A DNA stretch of 5,664 bases from Clostridia bacterium (GCA_017508505.1 JAFVYT010000129.1:1-5664), one strand, 5' to 3'; counted from the first letter of the stretch, positions 1 through 5,664 are shown. Notes: generated by a model from the letters alone, not told the origin. Numbers and translations are program-made.

Positions 1-1693
1 CCTTGGGCGTTGTCCCCGTGGAGGAGACCCGATGGATGGTCAAGGTATAGGGGGTTCCGTTTTGGGTGAGGGTCACCGTATTCTCTCCGAGCTGAAGAGG
101 AACAAGCATAGAGATCAGACCGCTTTTGGTGCGGCCGACCTTGCCGTAATCCGAATAAACAGGATAGCGAGGATCGCTGGCAATGGTAACAAACTGAGAG
201 GCTCCCGTAACCTTTGCTCCGTTTCTCGGATAAGCAAAGGTTACGCCCTTCACACCGAAATCCGGTGCATCCTCGTGATACGGCTCGCGATACAGCGTAT
301 AGAGGCGATCTGCAAGGCCGCCGGTATTCTTCATCAGATCCGCAAGGCCGTACTGAATGTTGCCCGATACGCCGCGGAAGGCGCGGGAGTAGACGATCTG
401 CTGGGCAATCTCGTCCGCACCGAGCTTAAAATCGCCGACCTTATAGGCGGCGTGAGAAATGTAAAGCTTGACGTCAGTACCGTCTACCTGCGCACTCCAC
501 CAGCGGGTCAGGGTGGCAAAATCCGCCGCGGAATTGCCCCGCTCCCAATAGATCTGAGGAGCCACGTAGTCCACGTAACCACCGCGGATCCAGGCAAGAG
601 CGTCGCAGTAGATGTTGAAATACGCCTCACTCCCCTTGGTATCACTCCCCGCAGGGTCGGAGGAGGCGTTCTTCCAGATGCCGAAGGGGCTGATGCCAAA
701 GCTTAAGTCGGAGGAGACGGCCTTCACCGTTTGGTAGCTTTGGCGAACCATTTTATTGACGTTTTCCCGACGCCAATCCTCCAGGGAAAGCGTAGGGGAT
801 GCGGTGTAGGATTTGGTGTATGCCTCGTAGTGCTCCCCGTCGTCAAAGGTCTCCCCCTTTACGGGATAGGGATAAAAATAGTCGTCGTACAGGATGCCCC
901 GCACCTCGTAATTCTCGCAGATCTCTCTGACACCGTCAGAGATCAGATCCCGTACCTCGGGGACGGCAGGATTGTAGTAGAGCTTCCCCCCGTAGAAGAC
1001 AGTCCACTCGGGATGCAGGCGAGCGGGGTTCGTCTCACAAAGTGCCTCCAAGGCCGCATCGCGGGTTTTGGATTCAAAATTGGTGATACGATACGGATTG
1101 ACCCAAGCAACCACGTCCATATTGTATTCCTTTGCCTTTAGGATCAAGTAGTCAAGGGGATCAAAGGAAATGGGATCCCCCTCCTTTTCCACAAGGTAGC
1201 GGGAGCTGGGGAAAAACGCAGAGGGATAAAGGGCATCCCCCGTAGGGCGAACCTGAAAGAAGAGGGTATCAAGCCCCGCACGGCGGCTCGAAAGGACGAT
1301 CTCGTCCAGCTCGCTCTTCAAGGTGTTCTCGTCAAGTCCCGGCTTCGAGGGGAAATTGATATTCAAAACGCTTGCAACGTACGCGCCGCGAAGCTCATCG
1401 TCCGCCACGGCGGGAAGCGCCACGGAGGGGCGGGTCACGATCTCCTCTAAGGTAACGCTCTCATCCGGTGCCGGGGTAAAATCGGTAACGGGTTCCGTCA
1501 TTGCTTCCGTATCCTCCAAGGTATTGATTTCATCCTTTGCAGGGGTCTTTGCGCCCGGGAGCAGCAATAGAAGAACCGCAAGCAGAAGGATAACGACCAA
1601 AAAGGATGCGGCAGAAATTAAAATCACCTTGCCCTTTTTGGTGGAAAGCCATTCCTGGAATCGATTGGTGTTGGTATTCGGGGAATCTTGCAT
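1..1693 (-). CDS. Membrane-anchored family 10-like glycosyl hydrolase (GHL10/DUF187), 3' end outside window
   Basis: I read 564 codons from an ATG at 1693-1691 with no stop before the left edge, so the gene is partial at its C-terminus. Residues 1-22 are polar and include KKGK. Residues 23-46 form one strongly hydrophobic segment, so the protein is probably held in the membrane with its catalytic part outside. Residues 50-98 are an acidic, Thr/Pro-rich linker. The GHL10 barrel spans about 101-470: RGAYVAS (102-108), FFQVRPTGDALYPS (145-158), AWVNPYR (196-202), DDYFYP (270-275), ISPFGIWKN (334-342), DYVAPQIYW (375-383) and YISHAAYKVG (411-420). Residues 481-564 look like a beta-sandwich segment. 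This family (YngK-like) is predicted to cleave glycans, possibly cell-wall ones, but substrates are poorly known. A further C-terminal domain may lie outside the window. The gene is divergent from cysK and has its own promoter. Family call is confident; substrate is unknown. Confidence 0.9.
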   Translation of the reverse strand, partial: MQDSPNTNTNRFQEWLSTKKGKVILISAASFLVVILLLAVLLLLLPGAKTPAKDEINTLEDTEAMTEPVTDFTPAPDESVTLEEIVTRPSVALPAVADDELRGAYVASVLNINFPSKPGLDENTLKSELDEIVLSSRRAGLDTLFFQVRPTGDALYPSAFFPSSRYLVEKEGDPISFDPLDYLILKAKEYNMDVVAWVNPYRITNFESKTRDAALEALCETNPARLHPEWTVFYGGKLYYNPAVPEVRDLISDGVREICENYEVRGILYDDYFYPYPVKGETFDDGEHYEAYTKSYTASPTLSLEDWRRENVNKMVRQSYQTVKAVSSDLSFGISPFGIWKNASSDPAGSDTKGSEAYFNIYCDALAWIRGGYVDYVAPQIYWERGNSAADFATLTRWWSAQVDGTDVKLYISHAAYKVGDFKLGADEIAQQIVYSRAFRGVSGNIQYGLADLMKNTGGLADRLYTLYREPYHEDAPDFGVKGVTFAYPRNGAKVTGASQFVTIASDPRYPVYSDYGKVGRTKSGLISMLVPLQLGENTVTLTQNGTPYTLTIHRVSSTGTTPK

Positions 1694-1701
1694 TGTTTCG
1701 T

Positions 1702-1706
1702 CCTCC
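1702..1706 (-). promoter_or_regulatory. Ribosome binding site of the GHL10 gene
   Basis: GGAGG on the minus strand sits 8 nt before the ATG at 1693-1691. It fixes this ATG as the start; no other in-frame start keeps the whole polar N-terminus and membrane segment. Confidence 0.85.
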
Positions 1707-1720
1707 GTTTCTTCCGTTTC

Positions 1721-1749
1721 AGTATAACAAAACATTTGCCGTTTGACAA
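1721..1749 (-). promoter_or_regulatory. Sigma-A-type promoter of the GHL10 gene
   Basis: On the minus strand, -35 TTGTCA (1749-1744) and -10 TATACT (1726-1721) are separated by exactly 17 nt. Transcription would begin near 1714, leaving a leader of only about 20 nt before the ATG. A perfect inverted repeat at 1743-1754 overlaps the -35 box. Confidence 0.75.
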
Positions 1750-1754
1750 GTCAA
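1743..1754. repeat. Short palindrome TTGAC-AA-GTCAA overlapping the GHL10 -35 box
   Basis: The 5-base arms are perfectly complementary around a 2-base centre and cover the -35 element of the leftward promoter. This placement is where a repressor operator could act, but the element is short and one arm simply resembles a -35 box, so chance is a real alternative. A second small inverted repeat, AATCC-CAA-GGATT (1753-1765), abuts it. Confidence 0.4.
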
Positions 1755-1798
1755 TCCCAAGGATTCTATGAGGTAATTTATGCACGAGATCCCGATAC

Positions 1799-1827
1799 TT
1801 GACTGTAACGGAAGAAAAGAATATAAT
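1799..1827 (+). promoter_or_regulatory. Sigma-A-type promoter of cysK
   Basis: TTGACT (1799-1804) and a perfect TATAAT (1822-1827) are separated by 17 nt. The transcript would start near 1834, about 18 nt before the ATG at 1852. It would therefore lack the upstream in-frame ATG at 1780, which is the main reason for choosing the shorter CysK. The short leader leaves no room for an upstream riboswitch or T-box on this transcript. Confidence 0.85.
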
Positions 1828-1836
1828 GGAATAAAG

Positions 1837-1843
1837 AAAAGGA
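1837..1843 (+). promoter_or_regulatory. Ribosome binding site deciding the cysK start
   Basis: AAAGGAG lies 8 nt upstream of the ATG at 1852. It is a stronger match than the GAGG (1770-1773) that precedes the alternative in-frame ATG at 1780. Confidence 0.85.
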
Positions 1844-1851
1844 GTCACGCT

Positions 1852-2772
1852 ATGATTGTAAACGGAATCGAAGAGCTCGTCGGCAAAACACCACTCGTCA
1901 GACTGAACAGAATCGAAAAAAGGATCGGCTCTTGTGCTGAGATCCTCGCAAAAATCGAATCCTTTAACCCTGCAGGGAGTGCAAAGGATCGGGTTGCCCT
2001 GCAGATGATTCTGGATGCAGAAGAGAACGGACAGCTCTTGCCGGGCGGGATCATCGTCGAGCCCACCAGCGGCAACACGGGAATCGGTCTTGCGGCCATC
2101 GGAAGTGCCAGAGGATACCGCGTGATCCTGACGATGCCGGATACCATGTCCGTGGAGCGAAGACTGCTGCTTTCCGCTTTGGGTGCACAAATTCATCTGA
2201 CGGACGGAAAGCTCGGAATGAGCGGAGCCATCGAGGAGGCAGAGCGGATCGCCTCGGAAACAGGGGCATTTTTACCCGGTCAGTTCTCCTCCCCCTCCAA
2301 TTCCAAGGCCCACGAATCTACAACGGGACCCGAGATTCTTCGGGATACCGAGGGGCGGGTGGATCTCTTCGTTGCCTGTGTTGGCACGGGAGGCACCATC
2401 ACAGGGGTTGGCCATGCTTTAAAAAAGGAGTGCCCAACGGTCAGGATCGTTGCGGTGGAGCCGAAGGGATCCCCCGTGTTATCGGGCGGGAAAGGCGGAC
2501 CGCACGGAATTCAGGGAATTGGCGCGGGCTTTATCCCCGAGGTCTTGGATACCGAGATTTATGACGAAATCTATTGCGCCACCGAAGAGGAAGCCTACGA
2601 GGCAGCGAGGCTTTTGGCCAAGACCGAGGGACTTGCGGTCGGGATCTCCTCGGGAGCAGCGCTGGCCTGCGCGATGCAATATGCAAAAAAAGAAGAATGG
2701 CAAGGCAAACGAATCGTGGTTTTGCTCCCCGACACGGGAGATCGCTACCTTTCCACTCCCCTTTTCCAATAA
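1852..2772 (+). CDS. cysK: Cysteine synthase A (O-acetylserine sulfhydrylase)
   Basis: This is a complete 306-residue PLP enzyme of fold type II, the usual length for CysK. It makes L-cysteine and acetate from O-acetyl-L-serine and sulfide in the cytoplasm, the last step of cysteine biosynthesis. The cofactor lysine is K45 in NPAGSAKDR (39-47). TSGNTG (72-77) is the substrate and cofactor loop with N75, GTGGT (178-182) binds the PLP phosphate, GISSGAA (264-270) supplies the serine near the pyridine nitrogen, and PDTGDRYLST (293-302) is the typical C-terminal signature. The reading frame extends back to an ATG at 1780, but the family normally begins only a few residues before the GKTPLVRL segment and the promoter lies inside that extension, so I start at 1852. 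No cysE or sulfate-assimilation gene is adjacent. CysM, or a cystathionine beta-synthase-like enzyme without extra domains, cannot be fully excluded. Confidence 0.93.
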   Translation: MIVNGIEELVGKTPLVRLNRIEKRIGSCAEILAKIESFNPAGSAKDRVALQMILDAEENGQLLPGGIIVEPTSGNTGIGLAAIGSARGYRVILTMPDTMSVERRLLLSALGAQIHLTDGKLGMSGAIEEAERIASETGAFLPGQFSSPSNSKAHESTTGPEILRDTEGRVDLFVACVGTGGTITGVGHALKKECPTVRIVAVEPKGSPVLSGGKGGPHGIQGIGAGFIPEVLDTEIYDEIYCATEEEAYEAARLLAKTEGLAVGISSGAALACAMQYAKKEEWQGKRIVVLLPDTGDRYLSTPLFQ

Positions 2773-2841
2773 GAAAAAACAGTCCTTTTTCGGTAGGCCT
2801 AAGGGATTATCACCCGGCGAAGATCATGAAGATAAGAGGAA

Positions 2842-2875
2842 AAAAATATCCGCAACTTGCGTTGCGGATATTTTT
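2842..2875. terminator. Bidirectional intrinsic terminator between convergent genes
   Basis: A perfect 15-bp stem (2842-2856 with 2861-2875) closes a TTGC loop. The core is ATATCCGCAAC/GTTGCGGATAT, with an A-tract on the left and a T-tract on the right. Read rightward it ends cysK, 69 nt after its stop. Read leftward it ends the HAD gene, 45 nt after its stop. Because the tract is U-rich on both strands, one element can serve both units. Confidence 0.9.
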
Positions 2876-2920
2876 CATTGTCTTGGGGGAACGGATTCTC
2901 TTTCCGCTTCTCCACTTTTT

Positions 2921-3526
2921 TCACGGAAAAAGAAAGCTGCGGAGAGCAGAGACGTTACCGTCGAAGAGATAGGTTTTAATCCCGAAGGCCGCAGCTCCGT
3001 CCAGATTCTTTTGGCTGTCGTCGATAAAGAGAGATTCCCGGGGAACAAGATCATAGGTCTGCAGGAGGTGACGGTAGATCTCAGGATTTGGCTTGACACA
3101 GTGAAGGGGCCCCGAGAACACAAGCCCGTCAAAGTGGGAAAGGAGGGCATTGAGAGCGGGAACCGTGGAGTAGCCCTCGGCAAAGCCGCAGCTGATGTTG
3201 GAGAGAAGATACAACCGATAGCCCCGCTCCTTGGCAGCCCGCAGAAGCTCGGGCATTCCCGAGATGACGGGACAAGCACAAAACCAGCCGTCGTAGGCAG
3301 CCATCGCCCCCTCGCAAAGCTCTGCGGGCAGGCGCGCAGAAACAGAGGCCTTGACCTCCTCATCGGAAACGGTGCCGTCATCCAGACGGTCCCAATAAAG
3401 GCGGTCAAAGAGCACCTGTGAGATCCGACGGACCGCCTTTTCATCCTTCACAAAGGCACGCACGATCTCCTCGGGCACGTAGCGGATCAAGACCTGACCG
3501 CAATCAAAAATCAAATTTCGGATCAC
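2921..3526 (-). CDS. HAD-superfamily hydrolase, YihX-like phosphatase
   Basis: A 201-residue cytoplasmic protein from a GTG at 3526-3524. The HAD motifs appear in order: I, FDCGQVL (7-13) with nucleophile D8; II, LLSN (107-110) with S109; III, K145 in VKPNPEIY; IV, FIDDSQKN (167-174) with D169/D170. An alpha-helical cap lies between motifs I and II, as in subfamily IA. Overall pattern and length resemble E. coli YihX, a sugar-phosphate phosphatase. The second motif I residue is Gly (G10) where many HAD phosphatases have Asp; YihX shares this. An in-frame GTG at 3547-3545 would add seven residues, but it lacks a good ribosome binding site and the family usually starts just before motif I. The gene follows the deacetylase by 30 nt and is probably cotranscribed with it. 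Substrate is unknown. Confidence 0.88.
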   Translation of the reverse strand: MIRNLIFDCGQVLIRYVPEEIVRAFVKDEKAVRRISQVLFDRLYWDRLDDGTVSDEEVKASVSARLPAELCEGAMAAYDGWFCACPVISGMPELLRAAKERGYRLYLLSNISCGFAEGYSTVPALNALLSHFDGLVFSGPLHCVKPNPEIYRHLLQTYDLVPRESLFIDDSQKNLDGAAAFGIKTYLFDGNVSALRSFLFP

Positions 3527-3539
3527 CTTTTCCCCGATT

Positions 3540-3544
3540 CCTCC
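3540..3544 (-). promoter_or_regulatory. Probable ribosome binding site of the HAD gene
   Basis: GGAGG on the minus strand lies 13 nt before the GTG at 3526, somewhat far; a second purine stretch, GGGGAA, is closer. The motif sits inside the alternative longer frame beginning at 3547, which argues for the shorter start. The stop codon of the upstream gene is only 12 nt before it, so translational coupling is possible. Confidence 0.5.
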
Positions 3545-3556
3545 CACAAGAAAAGT

Positions 3557-5044
3557 TTACTTTCGATAGTAGACACGCCCCGCCTCGTAGGGGGTATCGG
3601 AATAGGAGAGAAGCTGAGAGACGGTAACCAGCTGATACCCCTCCTCAAGGAGCTTTGGGATCACCTTTTCCATTGCATCCACGGTACTGCGATGCAGATC
3701 GTGACAGAGAACGATGGCGCCGTCCTTGACGTTGGCCATCAATTCCTCATAGACTGCATCGGCATTTTTGCTTTGCCAATCCAAGGTATCCACCGACCAA
3801 TTCACAAAGATCACACCGAGCTCGGCACCGATGGATCGGATCTGGGCATTGGTAGCACCGTAAGGCGGGCGAACCATCAGGCAATCCTTTCCCGTAACCT
3901 CGTAAATCTTAGCACGGCAGAGCATAATCTGATCGCGAATTTCCTTTTCCGAGAGCCCCGTCAGCTGGCGGTGACTCCAGCTGTGGTTGCCGATTTCGTG
4001 TCCCTCGGCATCAATACGCTTAAGGATGCTTTTCCTGCCGTCAATGAAGTTACCAACGACAAAAAAGCTTCCCACGGCGTCGTATTTTGCCATAATATCC
4101 AGGAGGCGCTCGGTCTGCGTGCTCGGGCCATCGTCAAAGGTCAGAGCAATCATCGGCTTGGTCGGATCAATAACGGAGGGATTGCGAAGCTCCGAGGGAT
4201 TGGAGGAGCCATCCTCCTTTTCCAACGGAGGAAAACCATCCTCGGGAATGAGTGAATTGTTCACAAGACCCTGAAGTCGAGAATAGGGAAACAGATAGCT
4301 TCTGATCCCCTCCTCCTCGGGGAGGTAACTGCCGGGAAGCCAAAGAATCTCAAGGCCCTCGGCCGTGATCAAAAACAGATCCATAAAGTGCTCGTCAACG
4401 TCCTTGGGCTTCGCTCCGCTATAGGAAGCGACCTTTGCGCGAAATGAATTCAGGGAGTCATCGTCAAACAAGTCGCGAGGAGTCACGAGACGCTCCTCGG
4501 AAAGGCTGTAATTGAAGGTGCAAAGCACGTCCTTGGGGCTCGGGAGGTGCGATGCGGAAAAGGTCCCCTTCAAAGAAACGACTACAAAGGCATCCCCGAC
4601 GGAAAAGCACTCATAAGCGATGGAAAGCTCTGCAGGAAGGGGCTTGTCCGCCTCAGGATCCTCGCTTCCCTCCTCCGTCTCAGCTCCGTCATTCTCATCG
4701 GAAGACGGGATTTGAGCCTCGTAGAACGAAACGGTATCGGAAATCCACGCCTCGATGGCACGGTCCAAGACCGCGAGCTCTGTCTCGGGATAGTGAATCC
4801 CCACGACAAAATGCTCGTCAACCTGCATAAAGCTGGCATCCTTGCCATAGCTATGATCAACAGACTCCTCCTCCCGTACGCTCTCCAGATACTCCTTTAA
4901 CAAGTCGTTTTCCGTAGGCGATGACACAGAAGCGGTAGGATCAGAGGTAAGAGGTGCAAGCTCCGTCTCGACGGCAGGTGCGTGACACCCCCCTGAAAAA
5001 AGCATCAGGGGAAGCAAAATGATACAAAGGATACGTTTGAACAA
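3557..5044 (-). CDS. Lipoprotein-like polysaccharide deacetylase (NodB domain) with DUF3298-like N-terminal region
   Basis: A 495-residue secreted, probably lipid-anchored enzyme with a TTG start. The signal peptide has K3/R4, a hydrophobic core (5-16) and SGGC with C20 as the likely lipidated cysteine, though the -3 residue (Ser) is unusual for a lipobox. A low-complexity linker (about 25-60) is followed by a region (about 68-265) resembling DUF3298/RsiV-type folds, interrupted by an acidic insert (112-136). The NodB domain (about 297-480) is complete: TFDDGP (302-307; D304 base, D305 metal), HSWSH (354-358; metal ligands H354, H358), RPPYG (392-396), VDTLDW (418-423) and LCHDLH (446-451; H448 acid). 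Such enzymes remove acetyl groups from N-acetyl sugars, and B. subtilis PdaC has a comparable architecture acting on peptidoglycan. Peptidoglycan as substrate, and hence lysozyme protection, is inferred. It is followed at 30 nt by the HAD gene. Confidence 0.92.
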   Translation of the reverse strand: MFKRILCIILLPLMLFSGGCHAPAVETELAPLTSDPTASVSSPTENDLLKEYLESVREEESVDHSYGKDASFMQVDEHFVVGIHYPETELAVLDRAIEAWISDTVSFYEAQIPSSDENDGAETEEGSEDPEADKPLPAELSIAYECFSVGDAFVVVSLKGTFSASHLPSPKDVLCTFNYSLSEERLVTPRDLFDDDSLNSFRAKVASYSGAKPKDVDEHFMDLFLITAEGLEILWLPGSYLPEEEGIRSYLFPYSRLQGLVNNSLIPEDGFPPLEKEDGSSNPSELRNPSVIDPTKPMIALTFDDGPSTQTERLLDIMAKYDAVGSFFVVGNFIDGRKSILKRIDAEGHEIGNHSWSHRQLTGLSEKEIRDQIMLCRAKIYEVTGKDCLMVRPPYGATNAQIRSIGAELGVIFVNWSVDTLDWQSKNADAVYEELMANVKDGAIVLCHDLHRSTVDAMEKVIPKLLEEGYQLVTVSQLLSYSDTPYEAGRVYYRK

Positions 5045-5050
5045 GGGGCA

Positions 5051-5054
5051 CTCC
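5051..5054 (-). promoter_or_regulatory. Ribosome binding site supporting a TTG start for the deacetylase
   Basis: GGAG on the minus strand is 6 nt before the TTG at 5044-5042. There is no ATG or GTG in frame between here and M14, which falls inside the signal peptide, so TTG is the only start that keeps the positively charged n-region. Confidence 0.7.
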
Positions 5055-5115
5055 GTTTCTTTTATCGTCCTTCGACCGCACGCAATCGTGGAGGGCCAAG
5101 GTGTCTTGAATAGGG

Positions 5116-5148
5116 GGGGACGCGCAAAATGCTTCGCGGTGCTTCCCC
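5116..5148 (-). other. GC-rich imperfect inverted repeat after the cytidylyltransferase gene
   Basis: The 110-bp gap 5045-5154 contains a possible hairpin: GGGGA and CGCG (minus strand, 5148-5144 and 5138-5135) pair with CGCG and TCCCC (5124-5121 and 5120-5116), with a 5-nt bulge and a 10-nt loop. It starts 6 nt past the upstream stop codon. No U-run follows, so it is not a standard terminator; it could be a processing or attenuation structure, or chance. I see no convincing promoter for the deacetylase in this gap. Confidence 0.25.
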
Positions 5149-5154
5149 GCAGGC

Positions 5155-5664
5155 TTAAATGTCGTAGGAGGGATCGAGCTTTTTCAGCTCGCTGAAGGCG
5201 TCGATCTCGGTGATGTCCTCAAAGGTACACTCACGGACGTAGACCTTATAGGAGGAGAGATAAAACTCCAAGGGGACTTGATCCCAGTAGCGTTCCTTTC
5301 CTCCGGGAGACTCGTACACCGCTTCGATGTGCTTGCAGAGGGCGGCTCCGTCCTGATCATTCCAATAGGAAATCCCGTACATATGGTAGCAATCCGTTCC
5401 GCCGATGGCCATTTTCTTAACGTATCCCTGAGAATTGGTCACAAGACACCAATCGTCCGTCTTCTCAACCGGTACACCGAGGTAGTTGGAGCGGTACTGA
5501 TAGGTGCGGATCAGCGCAGGGTTATAAAGCAAAAGGTCTCCCTCCAAAACGTAGGCGTTTTGGAGCAGATGGCGGGCACAGAGAATAGAAGAAATGTTAT
5601 TTGCCTCGTTGTAGAGGGGGTTGTTGATAAAGTGAATGTTGGGGTATTTATAAAGAAGCTGATC
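5155..5664 (-). CDS. LicC-like CTP:phosphocholine-type cytidylyltransferase, 5' end outside window
   Basis: The frame is open from the right edge to a TAA at 5157-5155, giving 169 C-terminal residues. It matches the LicC branch of nucleotidyltransferases as I remember it: FINNPLYNEANNISS (13-26 of the fragment, beginning FINN) resembles the LicC segment before the central strand, VLEGDLLL (39-46) carries the metal-site Asp D43, YGISYWNDQDG (96-106) parallels the LicC GVSFWD segment, RYWDQV (125-130) follows, and ITEIDAFSELKKLD (151-164) gives the C-terminal E-I-D with D155. The N-terminal GxGxR nucleotide loop, about 70 residues, would lie outside the window. LicC makes CDP-choline for phosphocholine decoration of surface polymers; homologues act on 2-aminoethylphosphonate, and fusions to kinase or aminotransferase domains exist. 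Substrate is therefore open. A TTG at 5547-5545 is internal, not the start, because homology continues upstream. Confidence 0.82.
   Translation of the reverse strand, partial: DQLLYKYPNIHFINNPLYNEANNISSILCARHLLQNAYVLEGDLLLYNPALIRTYQYRSNYLGVPVEKTDDWCLVTNSQGYVKKMAIGGTDCYHMYGISYWNDQDGAALCKHIEAVYESPGGKERYWDQVPLEFYLSSYKVYVRECTFEDITEIDAFSELKKLDPSYDI

Noticed and set aside
32..706. A 224-codon open frame on the plus strand
   Set aside because: It lies opposite the GHL10 catalytic domain, whose minus-strand frame is continuous over 564 codons with clear family motifs. The plus-strand translation resembles no family I know and has no good ribosome binding site.
731..1141. Plus-strand open frame of 136 codons
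   Set aside because: It is antisense to the conserved barrel of the GHL10 gene, so it is a shadow of that gene's codon pattern.
1694..1851. A cysteine-responsive T-box, S-box or CymR-type leader before cysK
   Set aside because: The predicted transcript leader is only about 18 nt, with no room for a riboswitch or T-box, and I could not recognise a CymR-like site.
1624..2196. Minus-strand open frame of 190 codons spanning the promoter region and the start of cysK
   Set aside because: It crosses two well-formed promoters and the 5' part of cysK, and its translation shows no recognisable domain.
2773..2791. A/T-only inverted repeat GAAAAA...TTTTTC just after the cysK stop
   Set aside because: The stem would be only six bp, nearly all A-T, and the much stronger terminator follows within 70 nt.
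2450..3421. Plus-strand open frame of 323 codons running through the end of cysK into the HAD gene
   Set aside because: It overlaps the cysK catalytic region in another frame, crosses the terminator hairpin and runs antisense to the HAD gene. The translation is low-complexity, rich in Arg and Ser.
3692..4255. Plus-strand open frame of 187 codons
   Set aside because: It is antisense to the NodB domain, where all five catalytic motifs are read on the minus strand.
5155..5547. A self-contained 130-residue protein starting at TTG 5547
   Set aside because: The frame stays open to the window edge and the upstream 39 codons continue the LicC-like homology, so this is the end of a longer gene.
1..5664. 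Defence system, CRISPR array, mobile element or phage gene
   Set aside because: I found no regularly spaced repeats, transposase or integrase motifs, terminal inverted repeats or nuclease/toxin-like frames; the visible genes are metabolic and envelope-related.

Overview
The window looks like part of a Bacillota (Clostridia-type) chromosome. Base composition is near 50% GC, the ribosome binding sites are strong GGAGG-type, two genes use TTG or GTG starts, and the promoters match sigma-A consensus. The protein families (a membrane-anchored GHL10 enzyme, a PdaC-like deacetylase and a LicC-like cytidylyltransferase) suit a Gram-positive envelope. The assignment to gut Clostridia is an inference; nothing here names a species.

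Layout. Positions 1-1693 (minus) hold the N-terminal 564 codons of a membrane-anchored family 10-like glycosyl hydrolase that runs off the left edge. Positions 1694-1851 are a divergent intergenic region with a good promoter on each strand, one for the hydrolase and one for cysK. Positions 1852-2772 (plus) encode a complete O-acetylserine sulfhydrylase (CysK). A 15-bp hairpin flanked by an A-tract and a T-tract at 2842-2875 is a shared terminator for cysK and the convergent gene cluster to its right.

The right half is a minus-strand cluster. It is read, in transcription order, as the 3' part of a LicC-like CTP:phosphocholine-type cytidylyltransferase (5155 to the right edge), a lipoprotein-like polysaccharide deacetylase with a DUF3298-like N-terminal region (3557-5044), and a YihX-like HAD phosphatase (2921-3526). 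The last two are closely spaced and probably cotranscribed. The first is 110 bp upstream of the deacetylase.

Functionally the theme is envelope chemistry. One gene activates a phospho-alcohol head group with CTP, one deacetylates an extracytoplasmic polysaccharide (probably peptidoglycan), and one, on the other side of cysK, is a predicted membrane-bound glycan hydrolase. CysK is ordinary cysteine biosynthesis and seems unrelated to its neighbours. I see no tRNA, rRNA, CRISPR array, insertion sequence or phage gene. I see no clear evidence of a new biological system; the best leads are the possible surface-decoration cluster and the palindromic divergent promoter region.
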